Source: Actinomycetota bacterium (GTDB taxonomy: Bacteria; Actinomycetota; Acidimicrobiia; Actinomarinales; Actinomarinaceae). Taken from it: DNA of 11,856 bases. Position 1 is the stretch's first letter; each line of letters opens with the position of its first letter. The translations under genes were made by a program, and so were the position numbers. The notes beneath the pieces are model-generated. The model saw only the letters and a list, made by a program, of their open reading frames with translations, ran no database searches and had not been told where the DNA came from. The stretch spans positions 1 through 11,856 of the forward strand of contig PBPX01000043.1 in assembly GCA_002724835.1 (NCBI GenBank). Reading direction: 5' to 3'. Shown piece by piece: positions 6,943 to 11,856 of the stretch.

Positions 6943-7857
6943 ATGGTGAAAAGAGAAAATAAAAAACTGGAAAAACCATCAATTTTTACTACGGTTATTT
7001 GTTTGTTTGCAGCAGCTTTCATGTGGGGATCTAGCAATGTTATTGCAAGAAGTTTACTAATTGAAGGTGTCGGCGAAATATTTCTTGTAACAGCAAGAGT
7101 TACTATCATTGGATCTTTATTATTCACTTATTATCTTATTTTTAATAGAGAAAAATTTAATAAAAAACTATTAAAAGAGGCCTCATTAGCAAGCTTCGCA
7201 TCTATATTTTTGGTTGGTTGGTCTTTTATTTTTTCACTTCAATATATTTCTTCTGGTTTAGTAACTTTAATGATTAGCTCAGCTCCAGTATTTACAGTTA
7301 TGTGGTTAAAAATATTACTTAAAGAGGAAAAGGTTTCAATCTCTAAGTACATTGCTATAGGCACAGGTTTCTCTGGAATTGCTTATCTTTTTATATCAAG
7401 AGAAACTGGATTACTAGATCAAGGAAATATATTTTTAGGAGGGTCACTAGCATTTATAGGGGTCCAAGGAATAGCTTTTGCAACCGTATTAAACAGAAAA
7501 TATGCTCCAAAGTATAAAGTTAGTAGCTGGTTAACATATCAATACCCTCTAGTTTTGATACTTTCTTGGGCTGCATTTTTTATTTCAGGTGTTGGAATAG
7601 AAAGCCTTGAACCTAGTCAGCAGTTAAGATTAGCAACACTAGTTGTATTCAACCTTGGAGCCTTTATGTCTTTCACCTGGTTAATTCAAAGAGTAAGCGC
7701 ATTGTTAGTGGCAACAGTAGATTATTTAGTCCCAGTAGTTGGAGTTACAGCTGGTGTAATATTTCTCAACGAAGTTTTTAATATAAATATTGTTATCTCT
7801 GGAATATTTATATTTATATCATTAGTTATAAGCACACGAGAAGAATTTTCAAATTAA
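6943..7857 (+). CDS. EamA-family (DMT superfamily) permease
   Basis: A 304-residue inner-membrane protein with about ten transmembrane helices in two EamA repeats. Repeat one runs from about 17 to 152, with AAAFMWGSSNVIARSL (23-38) and SAPVFTVMWLKILLKEE (113-129). Repeat two runs from about 165 to 298, with VPVVGVTAGVIFLNEVF (263-279). These small-residue and 'E' motifs at the end of helices 4 and 9 are the family signature. Members export or import amino acids, nucleobases or other metabolites, and the family alone does not reveal the substrate. The N-terminus has a short basic stretch before helix 1, consistent with the start at ATG 6943. The gene is divergent from the TPP-controlled symporter and its stop abuts the stop of the uracil-DNA glycosylase gene with no base between. 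A role in thiamin transport is not supported, because the riboswitch faces the other way. Confidence 0.9.
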   Translation: MVKRENKKLEKPSIFTTVICLFAAAFMWGSSNVIARSLLIEGVGEIFLVTARVTIIGSLLFTYYLIFNREKFNKKLLKEASLASFASIFLVGWSFIFSLQYISSGLVTLMISSAPVFTVMWLKILLKEEKVSISKYIAIGTGFSGIAYLFISRETGLLDQGNIFLGGSLAFIGVQGIAFATVLNRKYAPKYKVSSWLTYQYPLVLILSWAAFFISGVGIESLEPSQQLRLATLVVFNLGAFMSFTWLIQRVSALLVATVDYLVPVVGVTAGVIFLNEVFNINIVISGIFIFISLVISTREEFSN

Positions 7858-8436
7858 TTAAATTGAATTTAACTCTTTTTTAACTTTTTTCAAATCCTGC
7901 CAAGTCAGCCATTTAGGTTTACCCTTATTTTTTGAAGGGTTTCTAAGCAAGTAAGAAGGATGGAATATAGGCATATATTTAATATTATCTTTCTCAATCC
8001 ATTGACCTCTTATTTTTGATATTGGTTCATTAATTCCTAAAAATGATTGAACAGCAGTTGATCCAGCGAGAATAATAATTTTAGGCTTGAGTAAATTAAC
8101 CTGTTCATTTAACCAGGGCATGCATGCTTCTGACTCAGCAGCGCTAGGTTTTCGATTATTAGGAGGCCTACATTTTACAATATTTGTTATGTAGCAATCT
8201 TCTAAAGGATCTATGTCAACTGATGAAAGAGCAGTATCAAGCATTTTTCCAGCTCTTCCAACGAATGGTAAACCAGTAATGTCTTCCTGTTCGCCAGGAC
8301 CTTCACCTATTATTAGAACTTGAGCAGACTCATTTCCTTTTCCAACAACTACATTTTTTCTAGTTTTAGAAAGATTACAAGAAGTGCATTCAACACATTC
8401 AGAATTTAATTTTTTCAATGAAGAGTAATTTTTCAT
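7858..8436 (-). CDS. udg: Family 4 uracil-DNA glycosylase with [4Fe-4S] cluster
   Basis: A 192-residue DNA repair enzyme that removes uracil from DNA, starting base excision repair. Motif A is GEGPGEQED (44-52), followed by GLPFVGRAGKMLD (55-67). KCRPPNNRKP (88-97) and the late motif FHPSYLLR (158-165) complete the family 4 signature. The iron-sulfur ligands are expected at Cys17, Cys20, Cys89 and Cys105, in the spacing of known thermophile and actinobacterial members. Cys14 and Cys81 are extra cysteines. Motif A has GEGPG where many relatives have GEAPG. Length is typical of the short family 4 forms. ATG 8436 has no Shine-Dalgarno sequence; TAAACT at 8446-8451 could give a nearly leaderless message. 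The gene is convergent with the EamA gene, and upstream of it is the structured hairpin of 8459-8529. Confidence 0.94.
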   Translation of the reverse strand: MKNYSSLKKLNSECVECTSCNLSKTRKNVVVGKGNESAQVLIIGEGPGEQEDITGLPFVGRAGKMLDTALSSVDIDPLEDCYITNIVKCRPPNNRKPSAAESEACMPWLNEQVNLLKPKIIILAGSTAVQSFLGINEPISKIRGQWIEKDNIKYMPIFHPSYLLRNPSKNKGKPKWLTWQDLKKVKKELNSI

Positions 8437-8445
8437 ATATAGCTA

Positions 8446-8451
8446 AGTTTA
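8446..8451 (-). promoter_or_regulatory. Possible -10 element (TAAACT) for the uracil-DNA glycosylase gene
   Basis: TAAACT on the minus strand lies nine bases before ATG 8436 and just after the U run of the upstream hairpin. If used, the glycosylase has its own short-leader transcript and the hairpin ends an earlier one. The evidence is a motif match of TANNNT type only. Confidence 0.3.
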
Positions 8452-8458
8452 ATACCCC

Positions 8459-8529
8459 AAAAAATGAGAAAACCCTTGAATACTCCGCTTATTCAGTTTC
8501 CTGAATTAACTTGCTTCAAGGGTTATCTC
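8459..8529 (-). terminator. Strong intrinsic terminator-like hairpin with GAAA cap and U run
   Basis: On the minus strand, GAGAUAACCCUUGAA (8529-8515) pairs with UUCAAGGGUUUUCUC (8480-8466), fourteen pairs with a single U-U mismatch. Inside, after a small GCAA/GGAGUA internal loop, AUUCAG and CUGAAU (8506-8501 and 8496-8491) close a GAAA tetraloop, with flanking GUU/AGC pairs. One A follows and then six U residues (8464-8459). This is a textbook intrinsic terminator for minus-strand transcription. It would end the cbiM message (176 bases beyond its stop) or a small RNA starting in the gap. No U run exists on the plus-strand side, so it is one-directional. Confidence 0.65.
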
Positions 8530-8578
8530 TAACCCTTCTTGTAATGATCCTCTATAAAGATTTTCTTCACAAAAAGTT
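8459..8578 (-). ncRNA. Candidate small structured RNA or attenuator in the cbiM-udg gap
   Basis: Besides the terminator hairpin, AAGGGUUA-GAGA-UAACCCUU (8537-8518) forms a perfect 8-bp stem with a GNRA loop. It reuses the 5' arm of the terminator, so the two folds exclude each other like an antiterminator and terminator pair. A possible promoter lies upstream on the same strand: TTGATT at 8613-8608, 17 bases, then TATCTT at 8590-8585, which would start RNA near 8578. This gives a transcript of about 120 bases ending in the U run. It does not match the riboswitch classes or the SRP, tmRNA or 6S cores I can recall. No convincing small reading frame was noticed in the part read. It could equally be the 3' UTR of cbiM. 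The 5' end is a guess. Confidence 0.35.
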
Positions 8579-8641
8579 ACTTTAAAGATATAGATAAAAA
8601 TTCTTGAAATCAAAAAAAAATTAAATTTTTTTTCCCACTTT

Positions 8642-9568
8642 TTATACCTTTTTTCGATATTTTAAAACTATATTGCTCACACCAATTACAACAACGACTC
8701 CAAGTACAGCACTGAGAGCTGTTGAGAGAAAGTCGTTGTTCAGCCCTGATATGCCATAGTCGTCTAGTAATAAAACTATTCCACTACTTTCAGAGAATCC
8801 GAAATCACCAGCAACTGATTCTAGTCCATCGGGAGATGAAGAAGCATAAGGTGTAATTAGAGTTAGGCAAAGTAGTAAAAATATAAATAGCCCATAAAAA
8901 GAAGATTTATTATTATTTTTATCTTTATTAGCTTTTATATAAATTAAGTCAGATCTCACTCTTAATAATAAAGAAACTATTAACGCGGTTATAACTCCTT
9001 CCCCTAAACCAATTAGAAGATGAGATGACACCATTGCAATCAACACACTACCTAGTGGGACAGAAACGGTTCCACCAAGTGCATACTCAAATACAAAAGC
9101 AATTGACGAAAACACAACAGATAAAATTCCTGCCACAATAGAGCCTGAAATTATTGAAATATTAGCTTCTCCAAACAATTTCTTCCAAGAAGAAATTGTT
9201 AGCCATCCGACAAGAGAAGTAATAATTGCCATATTTAGAACATTTACCCCCAAAGCACTCAATCCACCGTCAGCAAACAGTAATGATTGGATAACAACAA
9301 CAATTGAAATGCAAATAATTCCAAGATTAGGACCAAGTACAATAACAGCTAAAGCTCCTCCAAGTAAATGCCCACTGGTGCCAGCTGCTATTGGAAAGTT
9401 AATCATCTGTAGAACAAAGATTAAAGCAGACATCATACCCGTTAATGCTATTAATTTATCAGCTACCAAGCTTTTGGCGCTTCTAATATAAGCCCATAGT
9501 GTAGCAAAACTAATGACTCCTGTTCCAATTGAAACGGGAGCATTTATAAAACCATCAGGTACATGCAT
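8642..9568 (-). CDS. cbiM: CbiM-type cobalt/nickel transport substrate-binding membrane protein with C-terminal PDGLE segment
   Basis: A 308-residue membrane protein. It begins MHVPDGFI, the CbiM/NikM signature in which the free amino end and His2 bind the metal. His67 in SGHLLGG (65-71) matches the second metal histidine, and SSHLLIGLGEG (181-191) is the other conserved stretch. The core (1-205) has about six membrane segments. A linker rich in Lys and Asn (213-222) leads to a C-terminal unit with one helix, SSSPDGLESVAGDFGF (243-258), and a last helix. This is the PDGLE/CbiN-like part, so it is a CbiM-CbiN style fusion. Such proteins normally work with CbiQ (or NikQ) and the ATPase CbiO in an ECF-type importer, but neither is in the window. 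Fused MN forms have been reported to give some uptake alone. ATG 9568 is fixed by the invariant N-terminus and is preceded by a near-ideal promoter. No cobalamin riboswitch is seen. Co2+ versus Ni2+ cannot be decided. Confidence 0.92.
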   Translation of the reverse strand: MHVPDGFINAPVSIGTGVISFATLWAYIRSAKSLVADKLIALTGMMSALIFVLQMINFPIAAGTSGHLLGGALAVIVLGPNLGIICISIVVVIQSLLFADGGLSALGVNVLNMAIITSLVGWLTISSWKKLFGEANISIISGSIVAGILSVVFSSIAFVFEYALGGTVSVPLGSVLIAMVSSHLLIGLGEGVITALIVSLLLRVRSDLIYIKANKDKNNNKSSFYGLFIFLLLCLTLITPYASSSPDGLESVAGDFGFSESSGIVLLLDDYGISGLNNDFLSTALSAVLGVVVVIGVSNIVLKYRKKV

Positions 9569-9574
9569 AACTAG

Positions 9575-9602
9575 ATTATAAAATAGTTAAGTCTTATTGC
9601 AA
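9575..9602 (-). promoter_or_regulatory. Promoter of cbiM (TTGCAA - 16 bp - TATAAT), leaderless
   Basis: On the minus strand, TTGCAA (9602-9597) is followed after 16 bases by a perfect TATAAT (9580-9575). The -10 ends six bases before the cbiM ATG, so the message would be leaderless. There is no Shine-Dalgarno sequence in the gap. It separates cbiM, at least in part, from the upstream ASCH and hydrolase genes. Confidence 0.65.
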
Positions 9603-9618
9603 GTCCTTTGCAGAAAGC

Positions 9619-10008
9619 TCAACTTATTAAATTGAAATGTATTGCAAAAATTCCATGAATAGGAATCATCTCTTTATATTCTTCAAAACTATAAAGCATC
9701 TCAACACCTTCTTCAAGAGAAGAAATAATCCCTGAGAGCACTTCAAGGCCCTCATTTTTTAGAAGGTCTTCAGGGTTTTTGTATTTTATCACCTTAAGAA
9801 CTTCAACACTTAAGGCATCTTTTTCGACTATTTCAAGACCTACAAAAGGTGGTCCATTAATTATTTGAAATTTAATAATGTCATAAGGTTCTAATTTTGT
9901 ATAGTCAATATTTTCATAACTATTATTAGTTCTTATTTCAACTTTTTTTCTACCTGAAATAATTGCTTCTAGTGGTTTCCTGTAAATCTCAAGAGGATAT
10001 GTTGACAT
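9619..10008 (-). CDS. ASCH-domain protein (PUA-like RNA-binding fold)
   Basis: A 129-residue protein that is a single ASCH domain. The start has YRKPLEAIISGRKKVEIRTN (9-28), matching the 'G.K..E.R' signature at 19-26 that marks the putative nucleic-acid or nucleotide-binding cleft. LEPYDIIKF (39-47) matches the 'l.pGD.i.f' strand, and IHGIFAIHF (117-125) the closing strand. ASCH proteins are predicted RNA-binding relatives of the PUA fold. Some act as nucleases or as amidohydrolases on modified cytidine, so the family does not fix one function. It follows the alpha/beta hydrolase gene by ten bases on the same strand and is probably co-transcribed with it. No Shine-Dalgarno sequence is seen before ATG 10008. 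The next gene, cbiM, has its own promoter 50 bases on. Confidence 0.8.
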   Translation of the reverse strand: MSTYPLEIYRKPLEAIISGRKKVEIRTNNSYENIDYTKLEPYDIIKFQIINGPPFVGLEIVEKDALSVEVLKVIKYKNPEDLLKNEGLEVLSGIISSLEEGVEMLYSFEEYKEMIPIHGIFAIHFNLIS

Positions 10009-10018
10009 TTTTTGTTTG

Positions 10019-10759
10019 TTAAATTATTTTATTCTCTTTTAACCATTGGTGAATTTCACTCAGAACAAAAGGTCGAGTGTCCTGATTTAAAATTTCGTGT
10101 TTTGAATTTTCGACTTCAACAAATGTTACATTGTCTAATTCAGAAATATTTTTACAACCAGAAATAGGCACTATTGTATCTCCTTTTCCATGAAGAACAA
10201 TGGTAGGTATATTTAAATTTTCTATATTTTCATCTACAAAATCTTGAACTTGAGTAATCGCATACCCTAATCTGAAGGTAAGACTTCGGAACACCAAAGG
10301 GTCTTTAAAATAATCTTCACCAACACTTTTATCTGTAGAGATGTTCTTTTTTGTTACTGGAGAAAAAGATCTAAAATTTGGTGCTATTTTTGATAATGGT
10401 CCAGAAAGGTTTCTAATAAATTTAGGATAATTATCTTCAAAAAGTGGAGCTGTAAGTATTAAGTAGTCAGGCTTTACTATTTCCTTTAATACTGCATTTG
10501 TAGCAACTAGACCACCGTAAGAATGACCAAAAAGTATTTTTTTCTCAGCACTCTGAATATTTTGAAAACCATTTATTACAGCGTTATCATTTTCTACCCA
10601 AGAATCTATATCGCCTTTCTTTTTTGCATCAGATCCATGTCCAGGTAAATCAATTAAATGAGATTTTATTCCTAACTTGTCGAACCAATCTGCATTTATT
10701 TTATGTCTTCCCTTATGTTCAAATAAACCGTGTAGTAACAAAACTTCAGTATTTCGCAA
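10019..10759 (-). CDS. Alpha/beta hydrolase, monoacylglycerol-lipase-like (serine lipase/esterase)
   Basis: A 246-residue cytoplasmic hydrolase with a complete triad. LLLHGLFEHKGRH (7-19) is the oxyanion region in the 'HG..EH.gRy' form typical of monoacylglycerol lipases and lysophospholipases. Ser80 in GHSYGG (78-83) is the nucleophile, Asp194 in HGKGDTIVP the acid and His221 in SKHEILN the base. A lid-like insert lies at about 105-165. It probably cleaves an ester of a fatty acid or similar small lipid; the exact substrate is unknown. The start is TTG at 10757-10759, four codons before the first beta strand, with a purine-rich GAGAAAA stretch upstream. No ATG fits. It is divergent from the N-demethylase-like gene (31 bases between starts) and leads the ASCH gene by ten bases. 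Confidence 0.9.
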   Translation of the reverse strand: MRNTEVLLLHGLFEHKGRHKINADWFDKLGIKSHLIDLPGHGSDAKKKGDIDSWVENDNAVINGFQNIQSAEKKILFGHSYGGLVATNAVLKEIVKPDYLILTAPLFEDNYPKFIRNLSGPLSKIAPNFRSFSPVTKKNISTDKSVGEDYFKDPLVFRSLTFRLGYAITQVQDFVDENIENLNIPTIVLHGKGDTIVPISGCKNISELDNVTFVEVENSKHEILNQDTRPFVLSEIHQWLKENKII

Positions 10760-10790
10760 TTTTTCTCTTTTCTCTATTAAATTAATAATA

Positions 10791-11504
10791 ATGAATATTG
10801 ATTATGTTAAAACTCCTTTTACAAATAACCCTTCAATGATCAGGCTTGAAGAAGCAGTTTATAATCAAAATCCTAATAAAAAATATTTGCAAGAAAAACA
10901 AAAACAGATTGACCTACTTGGCGAAGAATTGTTAGGGGAAACACAAATATCTAAAAAAGAAAATTTAATTGAAAAATTTATAAATTTTTGCAACCTTGAC
11001 AAAGGGCTATCTTTAAATGACATAACAACAAAATTTGAAGAAGATTTTGCAATTATGTACAAAGGGAAAATGGAGGTAGTGTCAGTTTGCTTTCCAAGTG
11101 GTTGGATACCAAAAGAAAAGTTAGGGAAGAATTTATCAGATATTCATAAACCAGTTGCTGATAATGAACAATTATTAAAAGCAAGCGACAAGCTTACAGA
11201 CTATATGACAAAACAAAGTATAAAAAGATGGGTTTGGACAATAACAACAAGCAATGAACTAAGCAATTTTCCAAATTACGAAAAACCTGAATTAACGTCT
11301 TTTGCAAATCTATTTTTTAGAGTTGAAACACAAACAACAGCTCCAGTTGACGGAGAGACAAGTTTATTTTTTATCAAGGTTGATGTTTTACCCTTAGCGC
11401 AAGTTTGGGACAAGAAGATATTAGATAGTATTAATTCAATGTCAGAAAATGTTTTAAAATATAAAGGACTTAAGCAAATTAAAGAATTATTGAATAAAGT
11501 ATGA
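10791..11504 (+). CDS. Haem-dependent oxidative N-demethylase-like protein (DUF3445 family)
   Basis: A 237-residue protein matching the DUF3445 / HODM alpha-subunit family, whose characterised member removes methyl groups from secondary amines such as dimethylamine using haem in a PAS-like fold. Visible signatures are FPSGWIPKEKLGKNLSDIHK (101-120), with IHKPV, then RWVWTI (145-150), and FRVETQTTAPVDGETSLFFI (176-195), equal to the family's 'lRvErQTl.rlp.sga.lFti' block. The protein is shorter than characterised subunits, essentially just the core domain. The QT block reads TTAPVDGE where relatives often have basic residues, so activity is uncertain. ATG 10791 is chosen over upstream in-frame codons because those would overlap the divergent hydrolase gene. 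TAAATT at 10778-10783, seven bases before it, suggests a leaderless start. It overlaps the next gene by four bases. Confidence 0.8.
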   Translation: MNIDYVKTPFTNNPSMIRLEEAVYNQNPNKKYLQEKQKQIDLLGEELLGETQISKKENLIEKFINFCNLDKGLSLNDITTKFEEDFAIMYKGKMEVVSVCFPSGWIPKEKLGKNLSDIHKPVADNEQLLKASDKLTDYMTKQSIKRWVWTITTSNELSNFPNYEKPELTSFANLFFRVETQTTAPVDGETSLFFIKVDVLPLAQVWDKKILDSINSMSENVLKYKGLKQIKELLNKV

Positions 11505-11856
11505 GTATGAAAAAAGTATACATAGCAGGTCCGCTATTTGATGATCACGAGAGAAGCTACTTAGAAGAGATAGCAGAAATATTAGAAAGCTACTCATATG
11601 AAACTTTCTTGCCTCATAGAGACGCAGGACTTGTTACTGGGGAATTTACTTTTGAAAAGAAATCTAAAGTGTTTGATGTAGATATGGAATATTTAGCTCC
11701 AGCAGATTTAGTTGTCGCTTTATTAACAGGAAGAGATGTTGACTCTGGAACAGCTGCAGAAATTGGTTATGCATATGGAGCAGGTAAAGAATTAGTAGGG
11801 ATATCAGCTAGAACTATAAAACCAATTAACAATTTTGTTTGGGGGTTGTTTGAGTA
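11501..11856 (+). CDS. Nucleoside 2-deoxyribosyltransferase family protein (3' end cut by window)
   Basis: The start ATGA at 11501 overlaps the TGA of the preceding gene, suggesting translational coupling; a second ATG at 11507 is possible. 118 residues are visible and the frame is open to the edge. KKVYIAGPLFDDHE (4-17) is the nucleotide-fold entry. VFDVDMEYLAPADLVVALL (57-75) and GRDVDSGTAAEIGYAYG (77-93) are the family core, with Glu87 as the expected nucleophile that forms the deoxyribosyl-enzyme intermediate, and Asp61 and Asp81 as likely base contacts. Known members exchange bases between 2'-deoxynucleosides; relatives hydrolyse nucleoside monophosphates (Rcl, MilB type). The usual length of about 140-160 residues means about 25-40 residues are missing. 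A role in base or nucleoside salvage is the most likely, but exchange versus hydrolysis cannot be told. Confidence 0.9.
   Translation, partial: MSMKKVYIAGPLFDDHERSYLEEIAEILESYSYETFLPHRDAGLVTGEFTFEKKSKVFDVDMEYLAPADLVVALLTGRDVDSGTAAEIGYAYGAGKELVGISARTIKPINNFVWGLFE

Noticed and set aside
8466..8537. SRP (4.5S) RNA or 6S RNA
   Set aside because: The conserved SRP apical motif with GGAAGCAGC is absent, and the fold is too short for 6S RNA; only a generic GNRA-capped hairpin is shared.
8612..8633. A8/T9 palindrome as the cbiM terminator
   Set aside because: It is a pure A/T stem with no following U run beyond its own arm, too weak to call; the hairpin at 8459-8529 is a far better terminator.
9569..9618. 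Cobalamin riboswitch before cbiM
   Set aside because: The gap is only 50 bases and holds a leaderless promoter; the B12-box sequence is absent.
10677..10790. Upstream in-frame extension of the N-demethylase-like gene by 38 codons
   Set aside because: It would overlap the divergent alpha/beta hydrolase start, has no family similarity, and ATG 10791 has a TAAATT -10 motif just upstream.
1..11856. CRISPR array, tRNA or rRNA gene, insertion sequence, or phage genes
   Set aside because: No regularly spaced repeats, no tRNA-like cloverleaf, no rRNA stretch and no transposase or integrase frame was seen on either strand.

Overview
The window is AT-rich (about one third G+C by eye) and tightly packed. 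The only non-coding gaps longer than about 60 bases are 6770-6942 and 8437-8641, and no gene-free stretch reaches 300 bases. The best guess for the host is a low-GC, streamlined marine actinobacterium of the 'Candidatus Actinomarina' kind. Four things point there: the truncated first gene carries the actinobacterial 'CMR..G.dfPDP' secreted-protein repeat; several genes have a TANNNT-type -10 element only 6-10 bases before the start codon (leaderless transcription); genes overlap or abut; and the transporter and vitamin gene content resembles ocean bacterioplankton. This is inference from family and style, not a database match.

Layout. 2-265 (+) is the 3' end of a CMR/PDP-repeat protein. 305-805 (+) is an unrecognised 166-residue protein. 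838-2085 (+) is a type II NADH dehydrogenase (ndh). Its stop codon overlaps that of mgtE on the minus strand. A minus-strand run then reads from right to left: SSS-family symporter (5405-6769), S9 serine peptidase (3502-5376), Mg2+ channel MgtE (2082-3452). This run is headed by a clear thiamin pyrophosphate (TPP) riboswitch at 6811-6878, so the symporter is very probably a thiamin or thiamin-precursor importer (ThiV type). The peptidase follows after 28 bases with a strong Shine-Dalgarno sequence and probably lies in the same transcript. Divergent from the riboswitch is an EamA/DMT permease (6943-7857, +), whose stop abuts that of a family 4 uracil-DNA glycosylase (7858-8436, -).

The 205-base gap 8437-8641 holds a strong structured element on the minus strand. 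It is a long GAAA-capped hairpin followed by a U run, and its 5' arm can instead form an 8-bp GAGA-capped hairpin. It may be a 3' UTR terminator, an attenuator or a small RNA. Right of it, on the minus strand, are a CbiM-type Co/Ni transporter with a C-terminal PDGLE segment (8642-9568, own TATAAT promoter), an ASCH-domain protein (9619-10008) and a monoacylglycerol-lipase-like alpha/beta hydrolase (10019-10759, TTG start). On the plus strand, a haem-dependent oxidative N-demethylase-like protein (10791-11504) overlaps by four bases a nucleoside 2-deoxyribosyltransferase that runs off the right edge (11501-11856).

The most rewarding region is 6773-6890. The aptamer is convincing, and the leader shows two mutually exclusive helices that explain how TPP could shut off translation of the symporter. 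Functional links among the other genes (cofactor and metal uptake, base and nucleoside salvage or repair) are suggestive only.
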